Shown: positions 21,726-34,195 of the stretch, piece by piece
How the letters are laid out: the number at the start of each line of letters is the position of its first letter
How positions within the stretch are numbered: position 1 is the stretch's first letter
Assembly: GCF_910592395.1 (NCBI RefSeq)
Contig: NC_088320.1
Span: forward strand, 15,252,501-15,316,500
Length of the DNA: 64,000 bases
Source of the DNA: Lineus longissimus
Taxonomy: Eukaryota; Nemertea; Pilidiophora; Heteronemertea; Lineidae
Reading direction: 5' to 3'
The notes under the pieces: generated by a model
Database searches by the model: none
What the model saw: only the letters and a program-made list of their open reading frames with translations
What the model was told of the DNA's origin: nothing
Position numbers and translations under genes: made by a program

Positions 21726-22000
21726 AACACCCATGATTACTGGTGTGGTTATGTCGTAGTTGTGAAATTGGCATGTTACATTTTATTTATCAATTTCATT
21801 TTATCAAAGAGAACATTCGTCGACATAAGAACTAGGTGGTCTGATGGCAATGCTACATGCATCCGGCTATCAAACGATTATCAATTTATTATGCCAGATC
21901 ACAGGCAAGAATCTGTCTCTACCCAGCAGTCACTATTCGTCAAATAGGACAGGAAACCCTGTCTGGAAGGGAGGGATTGTCAAACCGATTCAAAACTTTT

Positions 22001-22170
22001 CCGGTGTGACAGCGGATATAGTCCCCCTGGAGTCATAGTCCGTTAGCATTGTATTTGACCAATTAAGCAGCATGATCTATTGTACCGCTAACCCTAACCA
22101 AAACATTTAGCAATGCGGGCTATTGTCACACGGACTATCAGCCCTAGGACTACTATCCCTTGCACACCGG
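22001..22170 (+). mobile_element. 170-bp CCGGTGTG element, copy 2
   Basis: Same termini and interior as 4646-4815, with a handful of substitutions. Confidence 0.9.
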
Positions 22171-23329
22171 GCCAACCATGAATTTTGTACACGTGCAAAC
22201 ATACCATGCAATAAGTTGATCACTCCTAAATTCAACCTTTTCTGACTTCAGAAACCAAATCAATCAAATACCCTGAACACACCTCCCAATAGAGATAATT
22301 ATTGTTAGGTGGCTAAAATGGCCAGAAGTGGTTCTTTTCTCACGCGAATCCACCTTGATCTGACATCGTGCGGAGATCCATAAGAACCAATCGATGAACC
22401 TATCCAAGCCCAGAGAGAAGATTTACCCAAACGACTTTTAAAGCCCTCGACAAACTTGTGTAATTTTCTTCGGCAGTTTTGATCTGCCCGTACTCAATCA
22501 CTGGCGCCCACTGCTGGGCAGCGCTCTAGGGGACGACCCCTTCCAAATTACATAAGAAGAACAGGTCTAATGATCTAATACCAAACAGCTACGCTCGCAT
22601 TGTATTGGCAATCTTTGCTAAGCTTGGTAAAGTCGAGACTTGGAGGGATTGGGGCGTAATCCGGCTGCACTGATCATTTTCGAGATCTCTCAATCCCGAG
22701 GTTTGCTAATGGTGTCTCCAAGGAGTAATTGACTAGCATTAGGCTAAGACCGCCAGAATAGAAATGCTCGCGCTAATACCCAATGATAGATAGCGAGGTT
22801 TGCGCGGACACCACGCCAACACAAATAATTGAATTACTGGTTAATAGATAAAATCCTTAAATCACTTGGACTTCATTATAGCATGCTAAGTGAGTGACAC
22901 ATACAACATGTCTACGACAAGCTCGTTGCTGCGGACGTCTTTTTCCATTTAGACCACGAGGTTACCTAACAACATCTTTTTGTCGGCGGTTTATCAATTA
23001 TGAATGTGACAACTGGCAAAAGGGCACACATCAAAAAATTATGTTCACACACTGAAGACCAGGGAAGTGGCATCCCTCGGCTTAATCGCAAAGCAAAATC
23101 TATCCACTTGCAAACATGACTTCTCCTCGCGCATGTTGATGGAGTAAGTATGTAGCAAGTGAATTGGCCTGATATTGTCAGGATATGTAATATCTTGATA
23201 TTCATCACTCCCAGAAGAACCCAGTTGAACATAATCACGACTTATTGTCGGCTAAATCTATCTCACCTCTGTGCTTTTCCTTTCTTGCGAGAGACAAATT
23301 TCGAGGAGCGGAAAGAAGCAATAAAGTAA
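22171..23329. other. No recognisable feature
   Basis: Intronic sequence without a supported element. Confidence 0.5.
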
Positions 23330-23460
23330 AATGGAACCTCGCCTAGTGGACACCTCTCTATTATGGACACACTCTATATTAAGGACAATAGTTTTGGTCC
23401 AAAATCGGGTGTTTCATTTCTGTTTAACCTCTCTAATCAGGACACCTCTCTATTAAAAGC
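23330..23460 (+). mobile_element. CAGTRGAACCTC-family fragment
   Basis: ATGGAACCTCGCCTAGTGGA, then GACACCTCTCTATTATGGAC and CTCTAATCAGGACACCTC. The right end is missing. Confidence 0.7.
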
Positions 23461-23956
23461 ATGTCGCAGAATATGTTAGCTTGCAATACTTTCTTTGTTT
23501 GACACAAATATGGTCCCGAATTAAGTCTCTCCGACATTTGCAAACATTGAACCATTGAACAGTCTGAATGTGTTTTGACCAAGGGAGTGATGGCAATAGA
23601 TGGAACATTGATCACCCTCCGCCATCAATGGAGATTAATTTTGTTACATTGTTACGGGATGATTTATTAGTTGTATGATGTAACAGTGACAGTGTGACCC
23701 AAGAGATGCGATCAGCGATACTTCCCCGATAACAATGACCATGAATTCTCGCCTTATTCAATTAGCTTTGTGTGGTTTATTTAGCGAAGGATGATGGACT
23801 GACAACGAGCAGATTTATCAAATTAACGTCAGAAGTTGTCCGCTGGGGGCTATTGTCACCATTGACTGAGAAGCAGGGCTTGCAGCGCAGTGGTAGTGAG
23901 GAACTTTCTCTAAATTAAAAACTTAAACGACGCAAAGTCATCTCAATTGTTTTTGA

Positions 23957-24342
23957 TACAGTCCAAATCGCAAATGGCATCCAGTAAATCGTGGGACTTG
24001 AGTTTAAGGAATTGATATCGAACTGGAGGTATTGGTTGTCTCACCAAAACCGCGAGGTTGGAGCTCAAATGTCGACCAAAACCGAGGTGTAGCTGAGGTT
24101 TTGGCCAATTTGCAGGTCTGCCCGTGTGGTTTCTGTGAGACAAAAATTTCTATTCAAAAGTTTCGAAAAATTTGGTTTAAAAATGCTTTTTGACAGCTTC
24201 CACATTTTGCACCAACCCAAACGCGGTTATGGAAGCCTAACCATGACCGCTGAATTCAAAACGAGGCTTCATTTGCGCATAGTGCATTCACACTGTAAAG
24301 TGTGGTTCGCTCTAAATCCAGGTGTTTTAGAATATGAGATAA
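23957..24342 (+). repeat. ACAGTCC left end abutting a ~340-bp dispersed repeat (copy 1)
   Basis: TACAGTCCAAATCGCAAATGGCATCC (23957-23982) is a solitary left end of the ACAGTCC family. From about 24003 a second family starts (TTAAGGAATTGATATCGAAC ... ACCAAAACCGCGAGG ... CGCTGAATTCAAAACGAGGC). The same sequence appears reversed at 44948-45306 and forward at 46431-46791. No terminal inverted repeat is evident in the second family. Confidence 0.75.
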
Positions 24343-25511
24343 CAATGATTGCGGTAAAATTTGACTAGATGAAAGACAATTTTGAGAGATTTGTGAAAAA
24401 CTAAACTTAATGAACGAGCGAGCGCCTTTTCAACAATTTTCAATTCAATATTTTCTTAAAGATGGAGTTATAATCATCAGGCAATAGAGAGCCCCCTCAA
24501 GTACATGTATAAAGCAGAGTCACATTGCATTATTATTTTTAAATACAGTATTTCACCGGCCCCAAATTTTTGCCCCCAAACGAAAGAACCTGTCATCTAC
24601 TACACCACATGCACGGTACAATGGTCAGGTCTCTCAGGCCATATTCATCATGCACGGAGCAGCAGCCTCGGCACGGCAAGGCATCCTCACGTCAAGTTTA
24701 GTCTATGGTGGTTTCTATCGCAGCGACGGGAGACAAGTGGGGCATCAGGGTAAACCAGGTGTAGCCGAGATCAGCGTGATTTGTCATGTCTGGAACAAGA
24801 ATGCCCAAGGGCTTATGATATGTAGCAGAACAGCGAAATACTACAACGCAAGAACATAACTTGTATGAAAGAGGTATCTGGCAGACAACTAACCATCCCG
24901 ATAAAGAAAATGACATACAACTTTGATCCCGTTTTAAGTTGAACAGCGACCCCACAATCACTTTGGAAAAGATCACTATTGAAAATTGAGGAACTTTGAT
25001 GTTTCAGTACACAAGCCGGTCTGAACAAAAAGGTTCGTACACGCAATCATCTGGAAATGAAAATGCAAAAACATGTTCTGGTGTTCTGATATTTCGTCAT
25101 TCTGGTGTGTATCAAAAGCCCTCTCAGAGACTTGTTACCGTGCAATTGAAACGATGTCACTAACACAGCCTACAGAAGTCTGCCGTGAAATTAATGGGCC
25201 AGCAGGTGAATTAATTAAAACTTACCCAACGGGAATCACTTATTACACGCATTGAGGCGCGCCGATATGCTTGGCTAGCAAAGTTTTGTCCGCCATCATC
25301 TCTCTGCCATTGATAGCGTGGAGGAACAATGCTAACAAAAGCAGGCGCTAATGATGCTAGGAGTGTTTAGCGGAGGGGGACCCGCTGGTTGGTGAGCGAT
25401 ATGGGTTGTTAACATGGGCTCATGACTTGTAGCACACCAGGACTCTCACCGCAAACAGGTGAAGCTAATGAACCATTGTCCCACTTGGTTTGGGTCCTTG
25501 CATGGTTCCAC
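24343..25511. other. No recognisable feature
   Basis: Short ORFs of 77-92 codons near 24.6-25.0 kb lack motifs or plausible splice structure. Confidence 0.45.
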
Positions 25512-26189
25512 TTAAAGGTGCAACTTGGGCGTGGGATTCACCTGCCCCAGAGGATGATACCCCTGCTTGACACAATGCACCGCCATTGGTAATATCAAAC
25601 TAATGCTGATTTCTAACAGTGATTTTCGCCAGTGGTACGAGGCAGTTTTGGGCATGGCTTGTAAATAGCATTCCGCGAAGATGACGTCACTGCAGCTGCT
25701 GCCCTCTATTTCCCCATCGCTGAATTACAGGCAATGTCGGACAAACATGCGGTTTCGTAATGGATTCAGGCTTTCTAACTAGGGCAGTTAGATTCAATCT
25801 GGCACATGTCCAAGTGTTGGAAATACTACATAATTGTTCTGAATATTTCTCTCTCTGACTCTATGGTATCATTCATGCTAAAAACAATGCAGGGTCAAAG
25901 ATAATTTACGTTGAAATAAGCTCAAATGCGTAGAAATAAGTGTCGATGTCCGACTGTCACGTGACTAAAACGTCATCAATATCTTATTCAAATGACCTTG
26001 TGAGCTATAAATAGTAACGTCGCGGAATGCTATTTCAGGCAGGCCTAAGATTACACCTCGTTCTAGTCCATTGTTTATTGCAGTTCAACGACTTTTCAAT
26101 GATCCTGTTTGGTGATGTTGCGGTCCTGCTCGAAGCCGTTTTTGTATGACAAACCAACATATCTCATCATGCCCCATTTGTCCCTTTAA
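25512..26189 (+). mobile_element. TTAA-flanked AGGGACAA-type element, copy 2, split by a 365-bp insertion
   Basis: The left part (TTAAAGGTGCAACTTGGGCG ... GGGCATGGCTTGTAAAT) and right part (ATTTCAGGCAGGCC ... TTGTCCCTTTAA) align with the continuous copy at 4304-4601. They are interrupted by the 365-bp element at 25667-26031. Confidence 0.88.
25667..26031 (+). mobile_element. 365-bp inverted-repeat element, copy 2 (nested)
   Basis: AGCATTCCGCGAAG ... CGTCGCGGAATGCT, flanked by AT/AT. Removing the element and one AT restores GTAAATTTCAGG, exactly the uninterrupted sequence of the sibling host element. TGACGTCA (25682-25689) is intact; the octamer is mutated (ATTCAAAT). Confidence 0.93.
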
Positions 26190-26374
26190 AGGTAATTACT
26201 GGTGGAGGAAAATATATATCCAGTTACACACATTGCCGCAGTGTAGTCATTATGCAACGAATTTTCAGAAACTTAGTACTTATAGTATTGACTGTCTACA
26301 CAACGACACTTCAGTACATATTTACGCAATTTTCAACAAATTTTGAAATCACAAACGACAGCGAATGCCTTTAA
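26186..26374 (+). mobile_element. TTAA-type 240-bp element, shortened copy sharing its TTAA with the previous element
   Basis: TTAAAGGTAATTACTGGTGG at the left, then family phrases (CACATTGCCGCAGTGTAGTC, CTGTCTACACAACGACACTT), and GCCT-TTAA at the right. The left TTAA (26186-26189) is also the right TTAA of 25512-26189. Confidence 0.75.
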
Positions 26375-28355
26375 AGAACAAGGTTATGAAGGTGTATTAT
26401 CCCATCAAAGTGCTTCTTCTGCCACGGTTTCATTAGTAAACAATTCTTCTGAAAGCGTTTTTTTTAATTTTTTAATTTTTTCAATTTTGTTTTTCTTAAA
26501 GGGGACTGCGCACACCAACATTTCAGCCTACTTTTTACATCTTCTCGGGCGGTGAAAAAGAACCGTCTCATTTCCTATTTATAAGTCTGGCGCAGATCAG
26601 TTAGCTAAATTAGGCCTGTTAAACATGTGGACAATAGGGTCCGCAATAGGGTTCCATTCAGTAACTTGCGTATGACTTGATAATGCTTAGATACCTACTG
26701 AGGCACGGTAAGGGCATTGTATTTGTCGTAAGAAATACGCTTTAATATTGACTATAGCATAAGGTTATGAAATGAACAGAGGAACGGTGATACTAAAAAT
26801 CCAGATCGAATGACTGGAAGTAAAAGTTAAGAAACATTTCGACAATCGCAATTGCTGTTATAACCTTCGACCTCAGCTAATTAGCATCCATCCCAGAGTG
26901 CCCTATTATTTGCTAACACGACGCACAACAGAAGGGGTAGGGGTAAACTGTGGCAGTGACAATATGGCATCGATCCCTGTGGGTTTTCGCCATTCAACTC
27001 TAATTGCCCGAACCAATGTAGAATATTGCTATTGGTCTGCTCAAACGGCTGATGCATTTGAGAGATGAGTGCTACAAGAAGTCTCCGTAGCAGGTTTTTA
27101 TTCAGGTTCAATGTTTACAGTTGTAACCTCTCCTGTTTGGAGGGTCCACCATACTTGAAATCATATCTCTACGCCGCTGAAACTACATTTTTGAACGTCT
27201 GAATAACGTTTTCGACAAGAGGTGGTCTTCAAAACAAAATTTTTGTATGGCAAGGCTTCTGTGCCTAATATTTGACAGCGAAATTGTTTATTTTTACTTG
27301 TTACTTCATACCAATCATCATATTCTGCGCGAACTATACTAATAATGCAAATCGACATCTAAGCTATGCAGGTGATGCGGCTTATGGTGTTTTCATTGTA
27401 CAGTTAATAGGCCTAAAAACTCTGCTTCTCACACTTTCACTAGAGCCACTAAGTACAGGTGAAAATACATGTAAGGTGAAATGGTGCCAGAATCAAATTG
27501 ATCTATGAATATGAAGATCACACAACAAGAGGATATGAACATTTCCTTAACATCTATATCAACAAACTACCCTACAGTAATTCTTTTAGTAGACACAAAG
27601 ATTTGGCTGTTTGCATATACAATGTGCTATTTTACTAGTCTTAATCTGCGACATTCCAAATTTGAGGAGGGGCCAGGGCCCTTATCTAGACCACCGACAG
27701 TGAAAGTGTTAATACAGTGAGCGCGATGGAGCCTTTAGAATGATTGGGCTGCTGCTCACCACCATTGTCGCCATAAGCCCATTATGAGCACACACAATGC
27801 GAATCACGAGAATTAATTGACAAAAGATTCTAATACATCATCAGATTAGAAGATAAAAGATGACAGTGGCAAGATTTTTAATTTGTCACCAATGAGAAGG
27901 CGCACATGACCATCAAAGTCTTATATTATCACCGTAATCCCATTACAGTGTCAGAGGGCGCGATTCCAGCGCCAGGAATCACTGCGCCCATACGGTGACA
28001 TTTGCGAGGTTTCTCCTTGCAGGATGTCGAACAGAATGGGCGTCTTGTTCAACGCTGAGGCGGTCACGGGAAGATGGAACCAGGTTAAGACAGGAACAAT
28101 GCCCGTGGCTACTGTGTAGCTGCTTGGTCGTTCCCGATCTCTCAGACTCCGATACGACTTTCTCCATCTCCCCTCGACTCTGCCCCAAGAGATTTAAAGT
28201 TGGAACGAACAAAACACCTTTGTTTTCATTTCATATTTTGGCAGATTGATTCTCGGAGATAATTCTCTATCCGCAAGATTTAAGAGATCAGTTTCCCATA
28301 AGTAAAGTCTGACCGTTTTCTACAATCTCGTGACGAGTATGTAAAGTTCTTAATA
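26375..28355. other. No supported feature
   Basis: A GC-richer block at 27960-28200 has an acceptor-like TTTCTCCTTGCAG (28007-28019) and a 5'-splice-like CCAG|GTTAAG near 28083. The 62-bp interval between them is open in more than one frame but matches nothing I know. The rest is featureless. Confidence 0.4.
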
Positions 28356-28658
28356 CAGTAGAACATCTTTATTAAGGACACCCTTTGGTACTGACAAATG
28401 CTATCTTTAATAGAGAGGTGGCCTGATTAGAGAGGTCAAATTGAATGGAAATGACAAATGTGACTCGCTCTACCAAAACTCAGATTTCATAAAAGGTCTA
28501 CAATAGGGAAATGAACAACAAGTCCGTATCAACCTGTCGAGTTCAGATGCGACAAGCGCCTAGTTTTGGTAGAGCGGGTCACAAATTTGGGACCAAAACT
28601 AATGTCCTTAATAGAGAGGTGTCCCTAATAGAGGTGTCCGCTAAGGGAAGTTTCACTG
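28356..28658. mobile_element. CAGTRGAACCTC-family element, 303 bp
   Basis: TA-CAGTAGAACATCTTTATTAA ... GGAAGTTTCACTG-TA. The interior has TTAATAGAGAGGTG and GGGACCAAAACTAATGTCCT. The TA flanks suit the Tc1/mariner-pogo superfamily (inference). No transposase. Confidence 0.85.
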
Positions 28659-28949
28659 TACTCTTGATTTATATTTTGACGTCCCACATGGTAGAAAAAG
28701 ATCGTAATATATGAATGAGATACTGACCCCTTAAGTCTGTCAATACAGTACTTTGTTCGACTGGTCTGCATTGTACAATACACTGTCAACCACCAAATAC
28801 GAAAAACTTAGATTCGTGAAATCACAAAGCAGAATTTTTTCTTGGCACCTGCAAATGATCAACAACCTGCAATAGTTATTGCTGCAGTCAGCAATAAATG
28901 TCAGATATTACATATCGTTGCATAACCTAGGGCTTCCTTCCCAGAAGCT

Positions 28950-29298
28950 GCATCTGTACCTCGCTGAGATGATCAGTACCTCGCTGAGATGATCAATGTC
29001 TATGAGCCAGAAAGGCACCTGCGGTCAGCACACGACCTATCACTTGTAGTTCCGCGTGCAAAAAGAACATACGGCGAGCGGGCATTTGGCCACTCGGCCC
29101 CCACGCTCTGGAACCGGCTGCCGACCAACATCCGGGCAGCCGCGACCCTTAAGGAATTTCGCGGATTGTTGAAGACAGAGCTGTTTAGTCAGGTGTGATC
29201 TTTTTATCTGTAAAGCGCCCGTGAACGAGCATTTTGCTTGAAACGGGCGCTATAGAAATATGGTATTTACATTACATTACATTACATTACATTACATC
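28950..29298 (+). mobile_element. 5'-truncated LINE tail (CR1/L2-like) with (ACATT)n end
   Basis: A plus-strand frame reads RHLRSAHDLSLVVPRAKRTY, GERAFGHSAPTLWNRLPTNI and KEFRGLLKTELFSQV then stop, the usual C-terminus of a CR1/L2-like RT polyprotein. It is followed by TGTAAAGCGCCCGT...ACGGGCGCTATAGAAATATG and a (ACATT)n microsatellite (29264-29298), the characteristic 3' tail. A 20-bp block (GTACCTCGCTGAGATGATCA) is tandemly duplicated at the upstream edge. It is a different subfamily from 3010-3520 but has the same hairpin design. Confidence 0.9.
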
Positions 29299-30337
29299 TG
29301 TTGCCAATCATGGAGCTAACATGGGTAGCGCGAGACCAGCACTTTCCCACGACCGGAGTTGACTTTGTTGTCTGCAACATATACCTTGCTTATGCCACAT
29401 TTGTGGGAGAATAAAGATATGATTCAGTTGTTAGTATGAAGCCATCGTGTTTAGTTCGCCATCAGATCTGCGATCGCTGCAACTCCCATTTAGTAAATGT
29501 GTAAGAAACATTTTGCCATTTATGACAATAAAGATTGCTTGTCTGCAAGTAAAATCAATCATTGTTTGGTTTAATATTTATTGCATATCATGCTGGTGAC
29601 TGATTTTGTTGCAGGCATCAGCGATGATACCCGCAGATGAGCAATTTCACTGCAATAATTATCTCAGTGGCCGTGATAAAAATTGCAATATTTTTCCGGC
29701 CGCATGTAAGGTATTGCCTGAAATACAAAACCTGCGAAAATAAATTGGAAAATACTTTGAAAATGCAGAAACCAAAAATGTTGATCAAAATATGAACTCA
29801 CCATCATATTTGCTACTATATTTGTCTTGTTTTTCACAGCATTTGTCTGACATTGCCACATCTCGACTGAAGAGCCGGCTGGTGTCGTACGGATACGCAA
29901 TGCCTGCAAGCGACAAAAAGAAAAACTCACGCTTTTAAAATATTGTACTTTTGGAGGAGCGTTCTCCTTAGTCCCGGTAGAAACCAGTCATGGAGAGGGA
30001 AAACTGATATAAAACCTCATACACAAATTCCATAGACTAAATCTGCCATTGATGGATGACATGTATTGGCTCCAAAAAAATATGATCGAAAACTTTTTCA
30101 AAAAAGCTATGAAAATTGTCAAAACCAGCTGCAAAAATTCTTCATCAACGTACTGAGCTATATAAAGAAGATATAGGCCTTTAGAGAGAAGAAACACACA
30201 GGTATTGAAATATAAGTTAACTAAAGCCATGCATGCAACATAACTACGACATCTGAAAAATGTTCGCTGAATTTCCTGGCATTTCCTAATTACTGTGAAG
30301 AAACTGCAGACAATATAAAAGGGTATAGTTAGAGGTA
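29299..30337. other. No recognisable feature
   Basis: AT-rich. A 123-codon minus-strand ORF (30359-29988) is hydrophobic by composition but has no motif and lies partly in repeat; not called. Confidence 0.45.
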
Positions 30338-30497
30338 CAGTAGAATCTATTAAGGACACTCACGAGTCTGACAAATGCTGTCCTTGATAGAGAGGTGTAC
30401 TGATTAGAGAGGTCAAATTAAATGGAAATGACTAATCTGGGACCAAAACTAGTGTCTTTAATAGAGAGGTTGACCTTCATAGAGGGAGGTTCCACTC
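30338..30497. mobile_element. CAGTRGAACCTC-family element, 160 bp
   Basis: TA-CAGTAGAATCTATTAAGGAC ... GGAGGTTCCACTC-TA, the compact form of the family (same length as 36468-36627). Confidence 0.88.
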
Positions 30498-31121
30498 TAC
30501 ACTGTAACCTGCACAAACTGAGGCTGGATTCACTCAGAGCGGTTGTTAGCCTTGACTCGGAGAGTTGGACAACCCTCGGAGTGGTTGCGGTTGATTCCTT
30601 GCAGTAGTGAGTGTACATACCTTCGGCCGGACTCCCATGGATATTGTAAGTATTTCTTGGACAGCTTGCACACGATGAGGTACCTACAATGATAATGGCG
30701 ATAAAAAGTTTAAAGTTGACCTCCTAGTTACTGCCTATAGTCCCTTTTTAAAATGAGGAATATTAATGACTGGCCGGATAACACAGGGATGCCAACGAAC
30801 AAAAGCAAAAGTCTGAAATTTATTTTTTTGGTGAACATTTTCCCGTAAGATCAACACCCGCTTGCACAAAAGTGCCTCCAAAATGCTTACTTTTGGTCCG
30901 ATTTTGTAAATTCAAAGATCCACAGAAAACCGAGAAATAGATCGCTCCATACCAGCTAACAAATTTAGCATTAAGTAAGAGGGAAAAGTCAGAAATCCGC
31001 CAAAATTCGGAAATTTGACATCCCTGATAACAGGGGGCGGATTATTCCACTGACAGGACCAGCAGCGGCAAAAGCCTTATCACCAAAAGTGTAATGTAAT
31101 GAGTCCGTGGTATCTTAAGAA
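30498..31121. other. No recognisable feature
   Basis: Intronic sequence without a supported element. Confidence 0.5.
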
Positions 31122-31702
31122 CCGGCAACAAGTCATTTCTTTTAACCGATGGGTTGGTCGGATTGTTTGTCGGTCACCCTTGATACATTCATCCACTCAC
31201 CATACCAATAACTCCTAAAAGATTAACATTGTTGAAACAATAGGTACAAAACTGTCAACACTTAAATAGAAACATCACATGGACAAATCACACAGCTTCT
31301 CGGATATTCTCTCCTCTTTTACCATCGTCCATACGGTATCACTTCAAATCCTCCATAGTAAAATCTAGACAACAGCCAGGGCTGAACAAAGCTTATGCCA
31401 GCTGCCCTTTTAAAATATCATCCCCTTTTAACCCATGATGTGTTATCTGCTGCAGCAGCTGACCATATCACAAGAGAGCAGCGCAAACACGTGATTATGT
31501 CACTGCAGCCAGTGGTTATAATCGCAAAAAATCTCTCATCTGCAGGTAAAACCAGTAACCCCTAAGTTGATGTTACTGTGATAATTTATTCTTGTCGCAT
31601 GCATCTGCGATGACCAGTGCAAACAAGAGATTTTCGTTGCATGCGATCATAGTTGCATGTCGCACCCAAAAATTACCTGTTTGCGCTTTAGGTGACTGGG
31701 CA

Positions 31703-31872
31703 CCGGTGTGACAGTGGATATAGTCCCCCTGGAGTCATAGTCCGGTAGCATTGTATTTGACCAATTAAGTAGCATGATCTATTGTACCGCTAACCCTAAC
31801 CAAAACATTTAGCAATGCGGGTTATTGTTACACGGACTATCAGCCTTAGGACTACTATCTCTTGCACACCGG
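31703..31872 (+). mobile_element. 170-bp CCGGTGTG element, copy 3
   Basis: Complete copy forming the end of the first unit of the tandem duplication. It has a few private changes (CAGTGG for CAGCGG, AGCCTTAGG for AGCCCTAGG). Confidence 0.92.
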
Positions 31873-32449
31873 CAACAAGTCATTTTTTTAACCGATGGGT
31901 TGGCCGGATTGTTTGTCGGTCACCCTTGATACATTCATCCACTCACCATACCAATAACTCACTAAAAAATAACATTGTTAAAACAATAGGTACAACACTG
32001 TCAATACTTAAATAGAAACATCACATTGACTTTAATCACACAAACTCTCGGATATTCTCTCCTCTCTTACCATCGTCCATACGGTATCACTTCAAATCCT
32101 CCATAGTAAAATCTAGACAACAGCCAGGGCTGAACATAGCTTTTGCTAGGTGCCCTTTAAAATATCATCCCCTTTTAACCCATGATGTGTTATCTGCTGC
32201 AGCAGCTGACCATATCACGAGAGAGCAGCGCAAACACGTGATTATGTCACTGCAGCCAGTGGTTATAATCGCAAAAAATCTCTCATCTGCAGGTAAAACC
32301 AGTAACCCGTAGGTTGATGTTACTTTGATAATTTATTCTTGTCGCAAGCATCTGCGATGACCAGTGCAAACAAGAGATTTTCGTTGCATGCGATCATAGT
32401 TGCATGTCGCACCCAAAAATTACCTGTTTGCGCTTTAGGTGACTGGGCA

Positions 32450-32619
32450 CCGGTGTGACAGCGGATATAGTCCCCCTGGAGTCATAGTCCGGTAGCATTG
32501 TATTTGACCAATTAAGCAGCATGATCTATTGTACCGCTAACCCTAACCAAAACATTTAGCAATGCGGGCTATTGTTACACGGACTATCAGCCCTAGGACT
32601 ACTATCCCTTGCACACCGG
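32450..32619 (+). mobile_element. 170-bp CCGGTGTG element, copy 4
   Basis: Complete copy forming the end of the second unit; flanked on the right by unique sequence (GCCATGGAGAGC). Confidence 0.92.
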
Positions 32620-34195
32620 GCCATGGAGAGCTTTGAACACGAGGAGCAGAATTCTAAATTTGGTGCCAATGGAGCTCCCTTGAAACAGACTAACTGATTG
32701 GGATAAACATCGCCCGCAAAGTGAAAATAAAAGCCATATTGTCATAAAATTTGTTATCTGACACTAGATAATATAATATCTCCCCATGCACGAGCTCGAT
32801 GTCTTCATCGTGTTCAGCCAACCGTGAACTACTAAGACGCTATTGAGATGAGCTGATTGCGGCGTGTGACTCTTCTGTGCTAAGCAAACCAACCCTCACG
32901 AGGCACTTGGTTAGTAATAATACCATGTCTGTGATTTCACTCCATCATTGTAGTTGGTGATGCGGAAAATCTTATAATAATTGACTTGATTCATCTGTTG
33001 CAAAATTGCACTGTTTCTGACATTAATTGCACTTCTACCATTTTTATATTTTAAGATCAGTGTCTATACCATTTACATGTACATGTACTGCAAACACCAA
33101 AATAAATGCACCTTATATTTCTGCAATTAGCAACAATCTCCAAAAAAATTATATCAGTGGTTGGCTTGGCTATATCACAGGAAATAGCTCGTAACCAACC
33201 AAGGCGTTTTACCCATGATGCTAAAATGTTCTTTCCAAAATGGTTTGCACAAATATTTATATTCAAATCTTCTTTTACTCAAGTCCTAATGAGCCAAGTT
33301 CCAGTCGAAGTTTTGCGGATTATCTCGTGAATATTTTGATGAACATTTCAGTGCGTCTCATTGACTGACAGCCAGGGAGCCAATTCATCAGATCAACCTC
33401 ACCCCAGTTGCCCGTCGTACGCACACATCTACAGCGGATGTGGTATGTTACTATGCACTGATAAATACAGGCCAACCAACCTTGGAATCATGGAAACGTC
33501 AAAACTATATAATTAGGCGTAAATCCTTTGAAAGCAGAACTGAACAATCGCAAATCCTGATATAATGAAATCATCCCTTCCAAGAAAGAACTCACTTTGA
33601 CTCGTTGACAGTGATGAAAACATCTGACAGCACATTTCAAATTTGATGACATTTTTGGTGGCGGTTTCGAGGCAGCGTAGCCTCCAGCAAATATTACACT
33701 AATTAATCAGCGATTTTCACTTTGGATGAAAAACAATACGGCAGTCATTTGCGTAAATGGTCGGAATAATTATGGTTAGTGCACGCATGCTGGATAAGGT
33801 GGCATTATCATGTAGCTGGCATTATCATCCATTGTAACATCTTGAACTTTAAGACATGCATCAAGCTGATTGCTCAACATGATCATATGCTGAGTTGGCG
33901 TTTCAATGAAGTAGTTTGCCTCACAGTCATAGGTTAATCAAGTTCTTTACCATGATATCAACCAAGGCTTTCTCAAGATATCCATAACATCTCATTTCAG
34001 GACACATAAAACTAAGTTTCCGCAAATCTCTCGTTTGTGAATTACGAATTATGAACTTATATTATAAAGGAACCCGCATTCCATTTTGCAGTCAGTTGTA
34101 TCTGGTGTAACATGTGTGTATGAGAAGATGCTTGCGTCCAGTTCTGGTCTAATTGAAAAACGGACCGTACGACAATCGTGACAATGTAGACTAAC
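32620..34195. other. No recognisable feature
   Basis: 1.6 kb of intronic sequence in which I see no repeat family, RNA or exon. It is one of the longest repeat-free stretches in the window. Confidence 0.5.

Larger units (their letters stand above)
31122..32619 (+). repeat. 747-bp tandem duplication, two units
   Basis: The second unit begins CCGGCAACAAGTCATTT at 31869, and the first has the same start at 31122. The units match closely for the whole 747 bp. Each ends in a 170-bp CCGGTGTG element. The duplication joint is the final CCGG of the first mobile copy. Confidence 0.95.

Noticed and set aside
28007-28090. Acceptor-like TTTCTCCTTGCAG and donor-like CAG|GTTAAG bracketing a possible exon
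   Set aside because: On the strand opposite to the only known gene, with no protein match, more than one open frame and no partner exon found.
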